From: Granulicella mallensis | GTDB lineage: Bacteria > Acidobacteriota > Terriglobia > Terriglobales > Acidobacteriaceae | Length of the DNA: 64,000 nucleotides | Direction of reading: 5' to 3' | Assembly (NCBI RefSeq): GCF_014203225.1 | Contig: NZ_JACHIO010000012.1 | Span: 1-64,000, forward strand | Shown: in pieces, positions 16,565 through 25,699 of the stretch | Layout of the letters: each line of letters starts with the position of its first letter | Numbering within the stretch: position 1 is the stretch's first letter | The notes under the pieces: generated by a model | Database searches by the model: none | Told to the model about the DNA's origin: nothing | Seen by the model: only the letters and a program-made list of their open reading frames with translations | Position numbers and translations under genes: made by a program

Positions 16565-17179
16565 ATGCTCAAGCGCTTCATCCCGATCGCGGGTTTGCTG
16601 TTGCTCGCATTCCTCGGCGAGGCCCAAAAGCCTGCCGCCCCCACCACCGATGCTCCCAGCTACACCCCAAGCGGCGACCTGATCGCGCCCATCCACTATC
16701 GCGAGTGGGTCTTCCTCACCTCAGGCATCGACATGTCCTACGACGCCGCGACCGCTCAGCCCTCTGCCCACCCCGTCTTCAACAACGTCTTCGTCAACCC
16801 AACCGCCTACCGCAGCTTCCTCACAACCGGCACCTGGCCGGACAAGACGACGATGGTTCTCGAAATCCGCGGCTCCGAAAATCCCGTGTCCATTAACAAG
16901 CGCGGCCACACCCAGACCTCTGAGATCAGGGGCTTCGAAATCCATGTCAAAGACCACGGCAAGTGGTCCTTCTACGACCAGGACGGAAACACCCCTTCGG
17001 CAAAGCTCATTCCCCCACCTGCCGACTGCTATAGCTGCCACGAGAATCACGGAGCCGTCGATACCACCTTCGTGCAGTTCTATCCCACGCTGCTCCCTCT
17101 TTCGAAGCAGAAGAACACACTCTCTCCCGCTTACCTGAAGGAAATGGCGGCTCCAGTCGCATCGAGCCCCACAAAGTAG
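16565..17179 (+). CDS. cytochrome P460 family protein
   Basis: A 204-residue exported haem protein. It has a signal peptide (MLKRFIPIAGLLLLAFLGEA), then the P460 pattern: YREWVFLTSGIDMSYD, NVFVNPTAYRSFLTTGTWPD, TTMVLEIRGSE, a GFEIHVKDHGKWSFYD core and the single c-type haem motif CYSCH near residue 156, followed by HGAVDTTFVQFYPTLL. Family members oxidise hydroxylamine or similar small molecules, or detoxify NO; the role here is open. ATG 16565 is used because it begins the signal peptide. Followed 14 bases later by tadA. Confidence 0.88.
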   Translation: MLKRFIPIAGLLLLAFLGEAQKPAAPTTDAPSYTPSGDLIAPIHYREWVFLTSGIDMSYDAATAQPSAHPVFNNVFVNPTAYRSFLTTGTWPDKTTMVLEIRGSENPVSINKRGHTQTSEIRGFEIHVKDHGKWSFYDQDGNTPSAKLIPPPADCYSCHENHGAVDTTFVQFYPTLLPLSKQKNTLSPAYLKEMAAPVASSPTK

Positions 17180-17193
17180 TACAACGGGAGTCG

Positions 17194-17742
17194 ATGTCCA
17201 CCGCTACAATCCCAGACGACGAAGCCTTCATGCGACTCGCCATCGCCGAAGCCCGCGCTGCTGAAGCAGCCGGCGAAGTTCCCGTAGGCGCGATCATCGT
17301 CTCACCCGTGGGTGAGATCGTTAGCCGCGGCAACAACCAGGTTCTGCGCACCAACGACCCCACCGCCCACGCGGAGATCGTCGCTCTCCGCGCCGCGGGC
17401 CTCGCGCTGAGCAACTACCGCCTCCTGACCCCGGAAGGCGGCTGCACCCTCTACTGCTCGCTTGAACCCTGCGCGATGTGCGCCGGAGCCATCCTGCACG
17501 CCCGCATCGCACGCCTCGTCTTCGCCGCACGCGATCCCAAGGCCGGGGCCTGCGGCTCCGTGCTCTCGGTCATGAACCACCCCGCGCTCAACCATCGCGT
17601 CGAAGTCGTAGAGGACGTACTCACCGAAGAGTGCAGCACGATGCTCACAAACTTCTTCCGCGCCCGCCGTGCAGCTCAAACCTCTGCGAACAAGTCCGCA
17701 TCTGACTTGTTCACGGAGGCCAACACCGATGGCAACGCGTAA
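17194..17742 (+). CDS. tadA: tRNA-specific adenosine deaminase
   Basis: Deaminates A34 to inosine in the anticodon of tRNA-Arg(ACG). The 182-residue cytidine-deaminase-fold protein has the zinc site TAHAEIVAL (His and catalytic Glu) near residue 58 and SLEPCAMCAGA with the two Cys near residue 90. It also has the GEVPVGAII entry motif and DPKAGACGSV before the C-terminal helix. The tail after about residue 155 is longer than in E. coli TadA and is not conserved. Probably essential. Confidence 0.93.
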   Translation: MSTATIPDDEAFMRLAIAEARAAEAAGEVPVGAIIVSPVGEIVSRGNNQVLRTNDPTAHAEIVALRAAGLALSNYRLLTPEGGCTLYCSLEPCAMCAGAILHARIARLVFAARDPKAGACGSVLSVMNHPALNHRVEVVEDVLTEECSTMLTNFFRARRAAQTSANKSASDLFTEANTDGNA

Positions 17743-17837
17743 AGCTCCCGCAAAGAAATTGCCTTCGCGTTAGCAATACCCAGCACCCATCGCTGCTATC
17801 CTGCCTGCATCACAGACCGTTACCCCAAGGAGCACAC

Positions 17838-18608
17838 GTGCCCACACTGCAAGGAAGAGTCGCCGTCGTTACAGGATCGGGATCAGGCATCGGCCAGGCC
17901 ATCGCAGAACGCCTCGCAAAAGAAGGCGCGAACTGTGTCGTCGACTACCGTGACCACATCGATCAGGCCCAGGCTACCGCGGACAAGATCACGGCCGCAG
18001 GCGGCAAGGCCATCCTGGTTCGCGCCGACGTCTCTGTACTCTCCGACTGCACGAACCTTGTCGACCAAGCCTGGCAGCAACTCGGATCCTGCGACATCCT
18101 CGTCAATAACGCGGGCATCGAGAAGGGTGCGGACTTCTGGGACGTCACCGAAGCCGACTACGACGCAGTCCTCAACGTAAACCTCAAGGGAGCCTTCTTC
18201 CTCACCCAGGCCTTCGTCCGCAAACTACGCGATGCCAAAAAGCCAGGCCGCGTCATCAACATCTCCTCCGTGCATGAAGATATGGTCTTTCCCCACTTCT
18301 CGACGTACTGTGCCTCCAAAGGAGCCATGCGCATGTTGATGAGGGACCTCGCCGTCGAGCTGGGTCCACTGGGAATTACCGTAAACAACATCGCACCTGG
18401 AGCGGTAAATACTCCGATCAATACTTCATTACTCGCAAACAAGCCCAAGCTCGATGCCCTGCTCGCAAACATCCCGCTGGGCCGTCTCGCCAACCCCGAA
18501 GAGATCGCCGGCCTGGCCGCCTTCCTCGCCTCCGACGATGCGGCTTACGTCACCGGCTCGACCTATGTCATCGACGGCGGCCTCATGCGCAACTATCACG
18601 AACAATAA
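17838..18608 (+). CDS. SDR family oxidoreductase (glucose 1-dehydrogenase-like)
   Basis: A classical 256-residue short-chain dehydrogenase. It has the cofactor motif TGSGSGIG (residues 12-19), NNAG near residue 90, the catalytic Ser-Tyr-Lys in INISS and YCASKGA, and the C-terminal LASDDAAYVTGSTYVIDGG. It resembles the glucose 1-dehydrogenase or 3-oxoacyl reductase group; the substrate cannot be fixed. The start is GTG 17838 with AAGGAG six bases upstream. Confidence 0.88.
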   Translation: MPTLQGRVAVVTGSGSGIGQAIAERLAKEGANCVVDYRDHIDQAQATADKITAAGGKAILVRADVSVLSDCTNLVDQAWQQLGSCDILVNNAGIEKGADFWDVTEADYDAVLNVNLKGAFFLTQAFVRKLRDAKKPGRVINISSVHEDMVFPHFSTYCASKGAMRMLMRDLAVELGPLGITVNNIAPGAVNTPINTSLLANKPKLDALLANIPLGRLANPEEIAGLAAFLASDDAAYVTGSTYVIDGGLMRNYHEQ

Positions 18609-18647
18609 AGCGTGACTTTTCTCCGCCTGTAGGCGTCCAATAGATAT

Positions 18648-19409
18648 ATGAAGCGCCTCGCCGCACTCGCGCTGGTTATTGCAGGGGTTACGTTCCCTCT
18701 GTGCGCCCAACGTTCCGGAGCCCGCGGTGGATTCTCAGGAGGACATAGCAGCGTGGGTAGAAGCGCACCCGCGTTTCGAAGCGCTCCTTCTTTTCGTAGC
18801 GCACCCGCCTTTCATGGAGGCTTCGCCTCTCCCGCAGGTCATTATGGAGCGTCGAGAGGCCCAATCTCCAACGGCAGCAGGCCCCTTAGCTTCAGCCCGG
18901 TCGTTCATACGCAAAGACCTAACTTCTACAGCCGACCTAACTTCTATAACCGCCGACCTGGCTATTCCGCTGGCCTCCGCTATCGAAGGCCATACTACGG
19001 AGCAGGCATCCCCTACGTCTCCGGCTGGGTGGATCCCGATTACCTCGACTATCCCGATAACGGCGGCTACGATTCTTCAGCCAACCCGCCCGACGACTCG
19101 ATCAACGGATACACGCCCCAGGGAACCGATCAGGGAGCTCCGCCGCCTTATACCGAACAGGCATCCGCAGAACCGCGGCCAGCAGCGCTTCCCGCACCAC
19201 CTCCTGAGAACGAAGAGGCAGTCACCCTCATCTTCAAAGACGGCCGTCCTGCAGAGCAAATTCACAACTACGCTCTGACCCGAACAACCCTCTACGTCAG
19301 CGACGGACATCGCCGCGATATCCCAGTCGATCAGCTTGACCTTGCCGCAACGGAGAAAGCGAATCACGACGCAGGCGTTGACTTCCACATCCCCGGAGCG
19401 ACTCAGTAG
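18648..19409 (+). CDS. exported low-complexity protein of unknown function
   Basis: A 253-residue protein. The signal peptide (MKRLAALALVIAGVTFPLCA) leads to an Arg/Ser/Phe-rich region with repeated RSAPAFRSAPSFRSAPAFHG units (about residues 38-60). A Tyr/Pro-rich segment follows (PNFYSRPNFYNRRPGYSAG). The compact C-terminal domain (about 190-253) contains VTLIFKDGRPAEQIHNYALT, TLYVSDGHRRDIPVDQLDL and VDFHIPG. The last domain recurs in exported acidobacterial proteins as I know them, with no assigned role. Probably periplasmic or surface-bound. Confidence 0.75.
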   Translation: MKRLAALALVIAGVTFPLCAQRSGARGGFSGGHSSVGRSAPAFRSAPSFRSAPAFHGGFASPAGHYGASRGPISNGSRPLSFSPVVHTQRPNFYSRPNFYNRRPGYSAGLRYRRPYYGAGIPYVSGWVDPDYLDYPDNGGYDSSANPPDDSINGYTPQGTDQGAPPPYTEQASAEPRPAALPAPPPENEEAVTLIFKDGRPAEQIHNYALTRTTLYVSDGHRRDIPVDQLDLAATEKANHDAGVDFHIPGATQ

Positions 19410-19419
19410 CAGCCGAACC

Positions 19420-19809
19420 TCATTCGGCAACTTTTCTCGCGAACATCCCTGCAGCCGACAAATTAGGCACCAGATCATCTGGGAAGCCGTGGCGCTGCTG
19501 TATCCAGGCAGGATCGTTCCAGGAAAGTACCGTCTTTCCCTCGCCAGCCTCGGAGACAAGAATCTTGAGTGGAAGGTCGAGCGCAGCGCTCGGTGCGGCC
19601 AGCATCACAGGAGTTCCACCCTTGGGGTTCCCAAAGATCAGCAGCTTCGTCGCGGGCATCTCAAGACCGGCAGCCTTGGCCTCGCCGGAGTGGTCCACAC
19701 AGCAAAAGAGCTTGACGTCTTTCTCCTTGAGCAGCGTCTCCAGCCGCGCAACGATTTCATCAACAGAATGGCTGCTGGTACAGGTTTGAATCCCTTCGGA
19801 CATCGACAT
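19420..19809 (-). CDS. DUF302 domain protein
   Basis: A 129-residue DUF302 protein. It shows HSVDEIVARLETLLKEKDVK at the N-terminus, LFCCVDHSGEAKAAGL in place of the usual vDHs-A-Ag-L block, PATKLLIFGNPKGGTPVMLA and a C-terminal SWNDPAWIQQRHG. ATG 19809 is chosen because AGGTGGAGG lies directly upstream; the in-frame start at 19836 lacks this. The family is small and cytoplasmic, with unknown function. It is divergent from the glutaredoxin-like gene. Confidence 0.85.
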   Translation of the reverse strand: MSMSEGIQTCTSSHSVDEIVARLETLLKEKDVKLFCCVDHSGEAKAAGLEMPATKLLIFGNPKGGTPVMLAAPSAALDLPLKILVSEAGEGKTVLSWNDPAWIQQRHGFPDDLVPNLSAAGMFARKVAE

Positions 19810-19893
19810 AGCCTCCACCTCGTTTCCCTTTACCACTCAACGGGATAAAGCACCCGCGTGCAATCATCCTCCCATATCGGCGACAATACCCCT

Positions 19894-20154
19894 ATGGAGC
19901 TTCTCGTTTATTCCGCTGACTGGTGCCGCGACTGCCGCGAAGCCAAGCGCTTTCTTGCGACTCACTCGATTCCCTACACCGAGATCAACATCGAAACCAC
20001 CCCAGGCGCCGCCGACAAGGTGATCGCCCAGACCGGCAAGCGCGGCATCCCGCAGTTCGTCCTCGACGGCAAGTGGATCCAGCCCTACAAGCCAGGTCAG
20101 GGCTTTCTACACGATGAGATGGCTGAGCTCTTCGGTGTGAACGCCAACAAGTAG
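19894..20154 (+). CDS. glutaredoxin-like protein
   Basis: An 86-residue thioredoxin-fold protein starting MELLVYSADWCRDC. CRDC is the redox-active pair, followed by REAKRFL, IPYTEINIE, the cis-Pro segment KRGIPQFVLDGKW and an amphipathic end. It is the length of monothiol or mycoredoxin-like glutaredoxins. The ATG at 19894 is preferred over a frame extension from 19858 because it begins the first beta strand. No clear ribosome site is seen; the 5' leader would be short. Confidence 0.85.
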   Translation: MELLVYSADWCRDCREAKRFLATHSIPYTEINIETTPGAADKVIAQTGKRGIPQFVLDGKWIQPYKPGQGFLHDEMAELFGVNANK

Positions 20155-20190
20155 TAAAGATCGGCAGATAAGCCGTACGCTTACCACTTG

Positions 20191-22020
20191 TCACTTATCA
20201 CTCTGACCTACAGCACGTCCACCAAAGGGCCACCGCAGCCGCAACACACGCTCTCGATCACTCTCTCGACGTGCCTGCTCGCTACGGCCCTTCAGCAGGT
20301 CATCGATGGTGATGATGCCGACCAGCTTTCCCTCGCCGTTGACCACCGGAAACGCCGTCAGCTTCGTCTCCGCCATCATCCCCGCACACTCACGCAGCGT
20401 ATTGCGCGGGGATACCGTTGTCGGCGTCGTCGATCCGCTCAGCACCAGCGGTTGCGACAGATCGGCCTGTTTGGCTGCCGTCATCATCTGCGAACGGGTC
20501 AACAGTCCGCCTAACCTACCCTCCGCGTCCACCAGCGGAAAGACCCTCTGCCAGTGGGACCAGGCTTCCCCGCCTCGCTCTTCCATCTTGCTTAGCCAGT
20601 CGAAGGCATCCTTGCGGGTAGCATCGTCGTTGAGCGCGAAGACGCTCGTGTGCATCGCCTGGCTGGCCAACATGGTCTCCAGCGGATCGACGCCGAACTC
20701 GCGGCTCAGATGCAGGCCTCGCTGGCTCAGGCTCTCCGTCAACATCGATCGAGGCATCACCAGCACGCTCACTGCGTAGGCCGCCACACTCGCGAGCAGC
20801 ACCGGCAGCATCAGCCCACCGTTGTGGGTCAACTCCAGCGCCAGCATCGCTGAAGTCAGCGGACACCCGATCGCTCCCGTCAGTACCGACGCCATGCCCA
20901 CCAGCACCCAGGCTCCCTGCGACATCACAGGCGCCAGATGCCCCATTACCGCTCCCATGGCTCCGCCGATCATCAGCAGCGGTGCCAGAATGCTGCCCGC
21001 GGTATTCGAACCTAGCGAAAACACCCAGATCAGGCTTTTGATCACCAGGATGCCGGCCAACAGCTTCCACGCCGTGTCGCCCGTAATCATCTCCTGGATC
21101 GTGCTGTAGCCCACACCCAGCGCCTTTGGAAATATCAGCCCGCCCAGACCAATACCCAAGCCGCCAATCGCCGGCCACCACATCCAATGAATCGGCAGCT
21201 TCGCGAACATCGCCTCGCTGAAGTGAACAGCTTTGCTCAGTCCGGCCGCTACAAACGCCGCGACGATCCCCAGGATCAACGCACATAAAATGGCGGAGTG
21301 ATAGATCGGCGCACCCGTCGGCGCCATATGCAGGAGCGACTGAGGCCCCAGCAGCAACCGCCGAACAGCACTGGCCGTCACACAGGCAATCGCCACTGGA
21401 ACCAGCGACCGAGGCCTCCACTCGAACAGCAGAATCTCCACTGCCAACAAGGTGGCCGACATCGGACAGTTGAATGTCGCCGCCATACCGGCCGAAGCTC
21501 CTGCGACCATCAACACGGTGCGCTCGGAGCCGGTCATCGGTAATAGCTGCCCCAACACCGAACCGATTGCGCCACCCGTAATGATGACCGGCCCTTCCGC
21601 TCCAAACGGGCCACCGGAACCTATCGCAATGGCCGTCGCTACCGGCTTCAAAACCGCCACGCGGGGCTGCACCTTGCCTCCGCCAAAGACAATCGTCTCA
21701 ATGGCCTCGGGCATACCGTGTCCACGCACCCGCGGAGAAAGATAGCGTGCAATCAACCCGACGAGCAGGCCACCCAGCACAGGCATCAGCGGGGACCACC
21801 AATGCACGCCACTCTGCCAGGGATCGTGCTCCACAAAGCTCCAGCGATGAAAGTAGAACAGGTTCGTGAAGAGCGCGATCATCTCGAGCAGCGCCCATGC
21901 GGCCACAGCGCTCACAGAGCCCAGGCCCGCCGCCAGCACGCTCACATACAAGATCCGGCTGTCCGCCGAGTAATCCCGCAGTTTGCTGGCATATGATTTG
22001 CCGGTAAAGGACTGCGTCAT
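20191..22020 (-). CDS. CLC-type chloride channel or H+/Cl- antiporter with CBS pair
   Basis: A 609-residue membrane protein. The N-terminal CLC domain (about residues 25-430) has the selectivity motifs GSGGPFGAEGP, carrying the gating Glu, FNCPMSATLLAVEIL and LGSNTAGSILAPLLMIGG. A tandem CBS module (about 460-585) ends in KLTAFPVVNGEGKLVGIITI. The gating Glu and a Glu in the VEILLFEW segment are present, so either antiporter or channel activity is possible. Its ATG overlaps the stop of the upstream marR-type gene by four bases (ATGA), so the two form an operon. Confidence 0.88.
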   Translation of the reverse strand: MTQSFTGKSYASKLRDYSADSRILYVSVLAAGLGSVSAVAAWALLEMIALFTNLFYFHRWSFVEHDPWQSGVHWWSPLMPVLGGLLVGLIARYLSPRVRGHGMPEAIETIVFGGGKVQPRVAVLKPVATAIAIGSGGPFGAEGPVIITGGAIGSVLGQLLPMTGSERTVLMVAGASAGMAATFNCPMSATLLAVEILLFEWRPRSLVPVAIACVTASAVRRLLLGPQSLLHMAPTGAPIYHSAILCALILGIVAAFVAAGLSKAVHFSEAMFAKLPIHWMWWPAIGGLGIGLGGLIFPKALGVGYSTIQEMITGDTAWKLLAGILVIKSLIWVFSLGSNTAGSILAPLLMIGGAMGAVMGHLAPVMSQGAWVLVGMASVLTGAIGCPLTSAMLALELTHNGGLMLPVLLASVAAYAVSVLVMPRSMLTESLSQRGLHLSREFGVDPLETMLASQAMHTSVFALNDDATRKDAFDWLSKMEERGGEAWSHWQRVFPLVDAEGRLGGLLTRSQMMTAAKQADLSQPLVLSGSTTPTTVSPRNTLRECAGMMAETKLTAFPVVNGEGKLVGIITIDDLLKGRSEQARRESDRERVLRLRWPFGGRAVGQSDK

Positions 22021-22487
22021 CGTCTCCCGTCCAAGTCCTTAGCCTTCTCAGTCTGAGAAGCAGGTTGCAGTGTGCGAAGCGTTCGCGCGATCTCCTCGCC
22101 GTGCGTTTTGAGATACTGCACGTGCTGCGTTACCAACTGTTGCAAAATCTTCTTCCCCTCAGGCGTAAGCTCCACCAGCGATCGCCGCAAGTCCTGCTCG
22201 TCGTTCCTGCGCCGCACCATCCCGGCCTTCTCAACGCGGTCTACGAGCTCCACGGCGCTGTTATGGCGCAGAATCATGCGTTCGGCCAAATGGCTGATCG
22301 TCGCCGGACGGCCTTCAGGCGTCGCTGCGATCACCTGCATAAGCTGGTATTGTTGCGCCGCAATTCCGCAGGCCTCCGAAGCCGCTTCGCTGAAGCTGAG
22401 AAACGTCCTCAACTGGTACCGAAACTCAGCCAGTTCGGCGAGGTGCGGAATCGCACTCGATCTTGCGTTCTCTTCTTTCATGTTCAT
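22017..22487 (-). CDS. MarR-family transcriptional regulator
   Basis: A 156-residue winged-helix regulator. The N-terminal dimer helices contain FRYQLRTFLSFSEAASEACG. The DNA-binding wing contains ATISHLAERMILRHNSAVEL, VDRVEKAGMVRRRNDEQDLR and VELTPEGKKIL. The family normally represses its own operon and responds to small ligands. The start at 22487 follows GGAGG closely, and the ATG at 22481 is also possible. It overlaps the CLC transporter gene (ATGA). A perfect inverted repeat at 22500-22516 lies just upstream. Confidence 0.88.
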   Translation of the reverse strand: MNMKEENARSSAIPHLAELAEFRYQLRTFLSFSEAASEACGIAAQQYQLMQVIAATPEGRPATISHLAERMILRHNSAVELVDRVEKAGMVRRRNDEQDLRRSLVELTPEGKKILQQLVTQHVQYLKTHGEEIARTLRTLQPASQTEKAKDLDGRR

Positions 22488-22499
22488 TTCCCTCCGATT

Positions 22500-22516
22500 A
22501 TATCGCCTCACGATAT
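22500..22516. promoter_or_regulatory. candidate MarR operator
   Basis: A perfect inverted repeat, ATATCG-CCTCA-CGATAT, in the 97-base gap between the marR-type gene and the divergent purB. Size and symmetry fit a MarR dimer site, 12 bases upstream of the marR start. Binding is inference. Confidence 0.5.
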
Positions 22517-22584
22517 TTATAGCCAGTCCTGCTCTTCCGACTCGGTACACTAGCTTTGAGCTAAAGATACCCTCAGGAGTCGCC

Positions 22585-23883
22585 TTGATCGCCCGATATA
22601 CCCGTCCGCAGATGGCCAGCATATGGTCTGAAGAGAATAAGTACCGCAACTGGCTGCGCGTCGAACTGGCCGCAACCGATACCCTTGTCCGCGCCGGCAT
22701 GGTGCCCGCCGAGGCCGCTACGGCGCTGCATGAGCGCGCCAGCTTCACCGTCGAGCGCATCCACGAGATCGAAGCCGAGACTCGGCATGACGTCCTAGCC
22801 TTCACCCAGGCGGTTGCGGAATCGGTCGGTCCCGAAGCCCGCTGGCTGCACTACGGGCTTACCTCCACCGATGTCGTCGACACCGCCCAGGCCCTGGCCC
22901 TCACCCAGGCCTCCGAGATCATTCGCGCCGGCATCCTGCGTATGCGCGAGGTGTTACGCAAGCGGGCCGTCGAGTTCCAGCACACGCCCACCATCGGCCG
23001 CACCCACGGCGTCCATGCTGAGCCCACCACCTTCGGCATGAAGCTGCTGCTCTGGTACTCGGAGATGGGCCGCAACCTCAAACGCTTCGACGCTGCAGCC
23101 GAAGACCTTCGCGTAGGCAAGATCTCCGGCGCGGTCGGAGCCTTCGGCAAACTCAAGCCCGAGCATGAAGAAGACATCGTCCGCTCGCTGGGCCTCAAGC
23201 ATGCTGAGATCTCCACGCAGGTGCTGCAGCGCGACCGCCACGCGGCCTACATCACCACCCTGGCTGTGCTCTGCTCTACGCTCGACAAGATCGCCACCGA
23301 GATTCGCCATCTGCAACGCACCGAGGTGCGCGAGGCCGAGGAGTTCTTCTCCGCCGGACAGAAGGGTTCCAGCGCGATGCCGCACAAGCGCAACCCCATC
23401 ACCTGCGAGAACATCAGCGGCCTTGCGCGCGTTGTTCGCGGCAACGCTCAGGTAGCACTGGAGAACGTGGCCCTCTGGCACGAACGCGACATCTCGCACT
23501 CCTCCGCCGAGCGCGTCATCCTGCCCGACACAACGATCATCGCCGACTACCTGCTCGACAAAGCAGCCACACTAATCGAGAAGCTTCTGGTCTATCCAGC
23601 ACGCATGTTGAAGAACCTCGAGTCCACCGGGGGTCTTATCTACAGCGGCCAGTTGCTCATTGACCTTGCCGCCGCCGGCATGACTCGTGAAGACGCCTAT
23701 CGCCTCGTGCAGTCGCACGCGATGAACGCCTGGCAGAATGAGCTGAACTATCGCGAGTTGATCATGGCGGACCCCGAGATCAACAAGCATCTCTCTCCGG
23801 AAAAGCTCGCCGCAGCCTTCGACGTCAATCGCCAGCTCAGCAACATCGACACAGTCTTTGCCCGCGTCCTAGCTGAAAATTAA
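22585..23883 (+). CDS. purB: adenylosuccinate lyase
   Basis: Catalyses two fumarate-releasing steps of purine synthesis (SAICAR to AICAR and adenylosuccinate to AMP). The 432-residue protein matches Bacillus-type PurB in length and opening ([20 protein letters not shown]). It has [23 protein letters not shown] and the signature [15 protein letters not shown] near residue 265 with the catalytic serine loop. The start is a TTG at 22585 with AGGAG just before it; the open frame runs far upstream but only through the marR region. It is divergent from the marR-clcA operon. Confidence 0.93.
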   Translation: MIARYTRPQMASIWSEENKYRNWLRVELAATDTLVRAGMVPAEAATALHERASFTVERIHEIEAETRHDVLAFTQAVAESVGPEARWLHYGLTSTDVVDTAQALALTQASEIIRAGILRMREVLRKRAVEFQHTPTIGRTHGVHAEPTTFGMKLLLWYSEMGRNLKRFDAAAEDLRVGKISGAVGAFGKLKPEHEEDIVRSLGLKHAEISTQVLQRDRHAAYITTLAVLCSTLDKIATEIRHLQRTEVREAEEFFSAGQKGSSAMPHKRNPITCENISGLARVVRGNAQVALENVALWHERDISHSSAERVILPDTTIIADYLLDKAATLIEKLLVYPARMLKNLESTGGLIYSGQLLIDLAAAGMTREDAYRLVQSHAMNAWQNELNYRELIMADPEINKHLSPEKLAAAFDVNRQLSNIDTVFARVLAEN

Positions 23884-23916
23884 GACTTCAACCTCTGCTT
23901 TGACGTCGCACCAGCT

Positions 23917-24032
23917 GTTGCTTTTCTTTCTGTCATTCCCGCAGGGAATCTGCTTCCAGGCTGAAGGCCTGGTCTATCGTGCAACACAAGCGATAGGCCG
24001 GCCCTTCAGCCTGTATGAATTTGCGGACCACA
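23917..24032. repeat. GTCATTCCCGCAGGGAATCTGCTTC repeat plus large inverted repeat
   Basis: GTTGCTTTTCTTTCTGTCAT, TCCCGCAGGGAATCTGCTTC is the same repeat as at 57117-57158. It is followed by CAGGCTGAAGGCCTGG and CTATCGTGCAACACAAGCGATAG, then GGCCGGCCCTTCAGCCTG, whose arms can pair across the stretch. It lies between convergent purB and SDR genes and may double as a terminator. Confidence 0.5.
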
Positions 24033-24048
24033 TCATCCGCGATCCAAC

Positions 24049-24942
24049 CTATCTCTTCTGTGCCGACACCCTCAATCTCTCAATGATTCCATGCGTCGAC
24101 GAAGGATCAGCATCCTCGAAATCCGTGGTCACCGCCAGTGGGCTGGTCTGCGCAAGCTCCGCAAGAGATTGCTCATAGCCATGCTTCAGAAAGACCGTAG
24201 CATCCGTGCCGAAAGGCTGCCGCAGCGGTAGATGCTCTCGTCCTGCGAGCTCGAACATCGCCTGAGCCGCCTTCTCCGGATCGCCTGGGAAGACATATCC
24301 ACTCTGCATGAACGCGCGACGCCGTCCAACCGATTCGCGGTAAGCCTCCATCTCCGGCGCATAGGCCATGGAAGCACTGCCCCAGTCCGTACGGAAGCCA
24401 CCCGGTTCAACCAGGCAGACCTGTATCCCGAGAGGCGCTACCTCCTGCGCCAGCGCTTCGCTAAAGCCTTCGACTGCAAACTTGGCAGCGTGGTATCCGG
24501 ACAGTCCCGGACCAGCAGAACGGCCACCGATCGAGGTCACCTGGAAGATGCGTCCAGAACCTTGCACCCTCATAAGAGGCAGTACTGAACGGGTCATGTG
24601 GACGACGCCCCAGAAGTTGGTATCGATCTGTCCCTTGAACTGTTCCTCGCTCATCTCTTCAAAGGCGCCGATAAAACCGTAACCCGCATTGTTGACAAGG
24701 TTGTCGATGCGGCCGAAGTGCTTGTGCGCCAGAGCCACAGCAGCCTCCACCTGCTTCGCGTCCTGTACCTCGAGCGCAAGGGGAAGCACCTTGTCACCAT
24801 ACTGCTCGACGAGCGGCGCAAGCTGCTGGGTATCTCGTGCTGTTGCGGCCAGCAGATCGCCGTGTGCCAGCACCTCTTCGGCCAAAGCTCGACCGAGTCC
24901 TCGGGAGGAACCTGTAATCAGCCAGACTCGTTGGTTTGCCAT
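24049..24942 (-). CDS. SDR family oxidoreductase
   Basis: A 297-residue short-chain dehydrogenase with TGSSRGLG near residues 10-17, DNLVNNAGYG, the catalytic Ser in QVTSIGG and YHAAKFAVEG with Tyr and Lys, then VEPGGFRTDW. It resembles the subgroup annotated as oxidoreductases of the DltE or retinol dehydrogenase type; the substrate is unknown. ATG 24942 is used because MANQRVWLITG is the family start; the frame continues 14 codons upstream. It is divergent from a TetR gene, which probably controls it. Confidence 0.88.
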   Translation of the reverse strand: MANQRVWLITGSSRGLGRALAEEVLAHGDLLAATARDTQQLAPLVEQYGDKVLPLALEVQDAKQVEAAVALAHKHFGRIDNLVNNAGYGFIGAFEEMSEEQFKGQIDTNFWGVVHMTRSVLPLMRVQGSGRIFQVTSIGGRSAGPGLSGYHAAKFAVEGFSEALAQEVAPLGIQVCLVEPGGFRTDWGSASMAYAPEMEAYRESVGRRRAFMQSGYVFPGDPEKAAQAMFELAGREHLPLRQPFGTDATVFLKHGYEQSLAELAQTSPLAVTTDFEDADPSSTHGIIERLRVSAQKR

Positions 24943-24995
24943 ATTGATTCGTTTCCTTTCGCGTGGTTTTAGCCACTTCTTCAAGGCTCTTCCCG

Positions 24996-25030
24996 TTGCC
25001 GAGAGGTGTCAAAGAGTGCAAAATTGCACT
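24996..25030 (+). promoter_or_regulatory. candidate tetR promoter with overlapping operator
   Basis: TTGCCG (24996-25001) and CAAAAT (25019-25024) are 17 bases apart and could be -35 and -10 boxes. A perfect inverted repeat, AGTGCAA-AA-TTGCACT (25015-25030), covers the -10 box and ends at the base before the tetR ATG. This fits an autoregulatory TetR operator shared with the divergent SDR gene. If this promoter is real the mRNA is nearly leaderless. Confidence 0.45.
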
Positions 25031-25648
25031 ATGAAGCCTGAAGAATTTCCAGGATTACGGGAGCGGAAACGCGCCGCGCTAAAGAAGCGTCTGATCGATA
25101 CCGCCATCGACCTGTTTCTCGAACGCGGCTACCAGGAGACACGGATCGAAGACATTACGACGGCGGCGGACGTCTCGCGCCGCACCTTCTTCCATTACTT
25201 TTCGGCAAAAGACGACGTCGTCACGGGACGGTTCGCCCAACAGGCGGACTATCTCCGCGAGACGTTTGTAGCGCGTCCCATAGACGAGCCGATATGGGAC
25301 GCGTTGCGCGAAACCTGCCATGCCCTGTTCGTCGCCTACGGAGTGAACAAGCAGCGCGCGGCAAGCCTGCGCAAGCTGATCCATGGCGAGCCTGCGCTTT
25401 TCGCGAGAAAGTACGACTTTTATCTGCGGGCTCAGGCAGAGCTGGTCCCCGTAGTGAGACAAAGACTCGGACGGCAGGCAGACGCCACGCTTCTGGCGAA
25501 CGTCCTGGTGCGATCCGCCCTTGCCGCACAGGACGCGGCGGGCGAATTACGAGCCAAAGGTACCGAGCGTGAGACTCCCCGCAAACTGCTGGAAAGGGCG
25601 TTCGTTCTGGCCCGACCTGCAGCACTGGATAAGCGTACGGTTCGATAG
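25031..25648 (+). CDS. TetR-family transcriptional regulator
   Basis: A 205-residue repressor. The N-terminal helix-turn-helix (about residues 14-60) reads RLIDTAIDLFLERGYQETRI, EDITTAADVSRRTFFHYFSA. The C-terminal ligand domain is diverse. ATG 25031 is the start, since the conserved domain begins shortly after; the open frame extends far upstream but overlaps the divergent SDR gene. A palindrome lies immediately upstream. The most likely target is the SDR gene and itself. Confidence 0.9.
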   Translation: MKPEEFPGLRERKRAALKKRLIDTAIDLFLERGYQETRIEDITTAADVSRRTFFHYFSAKDDVVTGRFAQQADYLRETFVARPIDEPIWDALRETCHALFVAYGVNKQRAASLRKLIHGEPALFARKYDFYLRAQAELVPVVRQRLGRQADATLLANVLVRSALAAQDAAGELRAKGTERETPRKLLERAFVLARPAALDKRTVR

Positions 25649-25699
25649 ATTGGTTCAGGCCGTTTCCTCAGGACGTGCCGAAGACGTACTATTTTGCAC

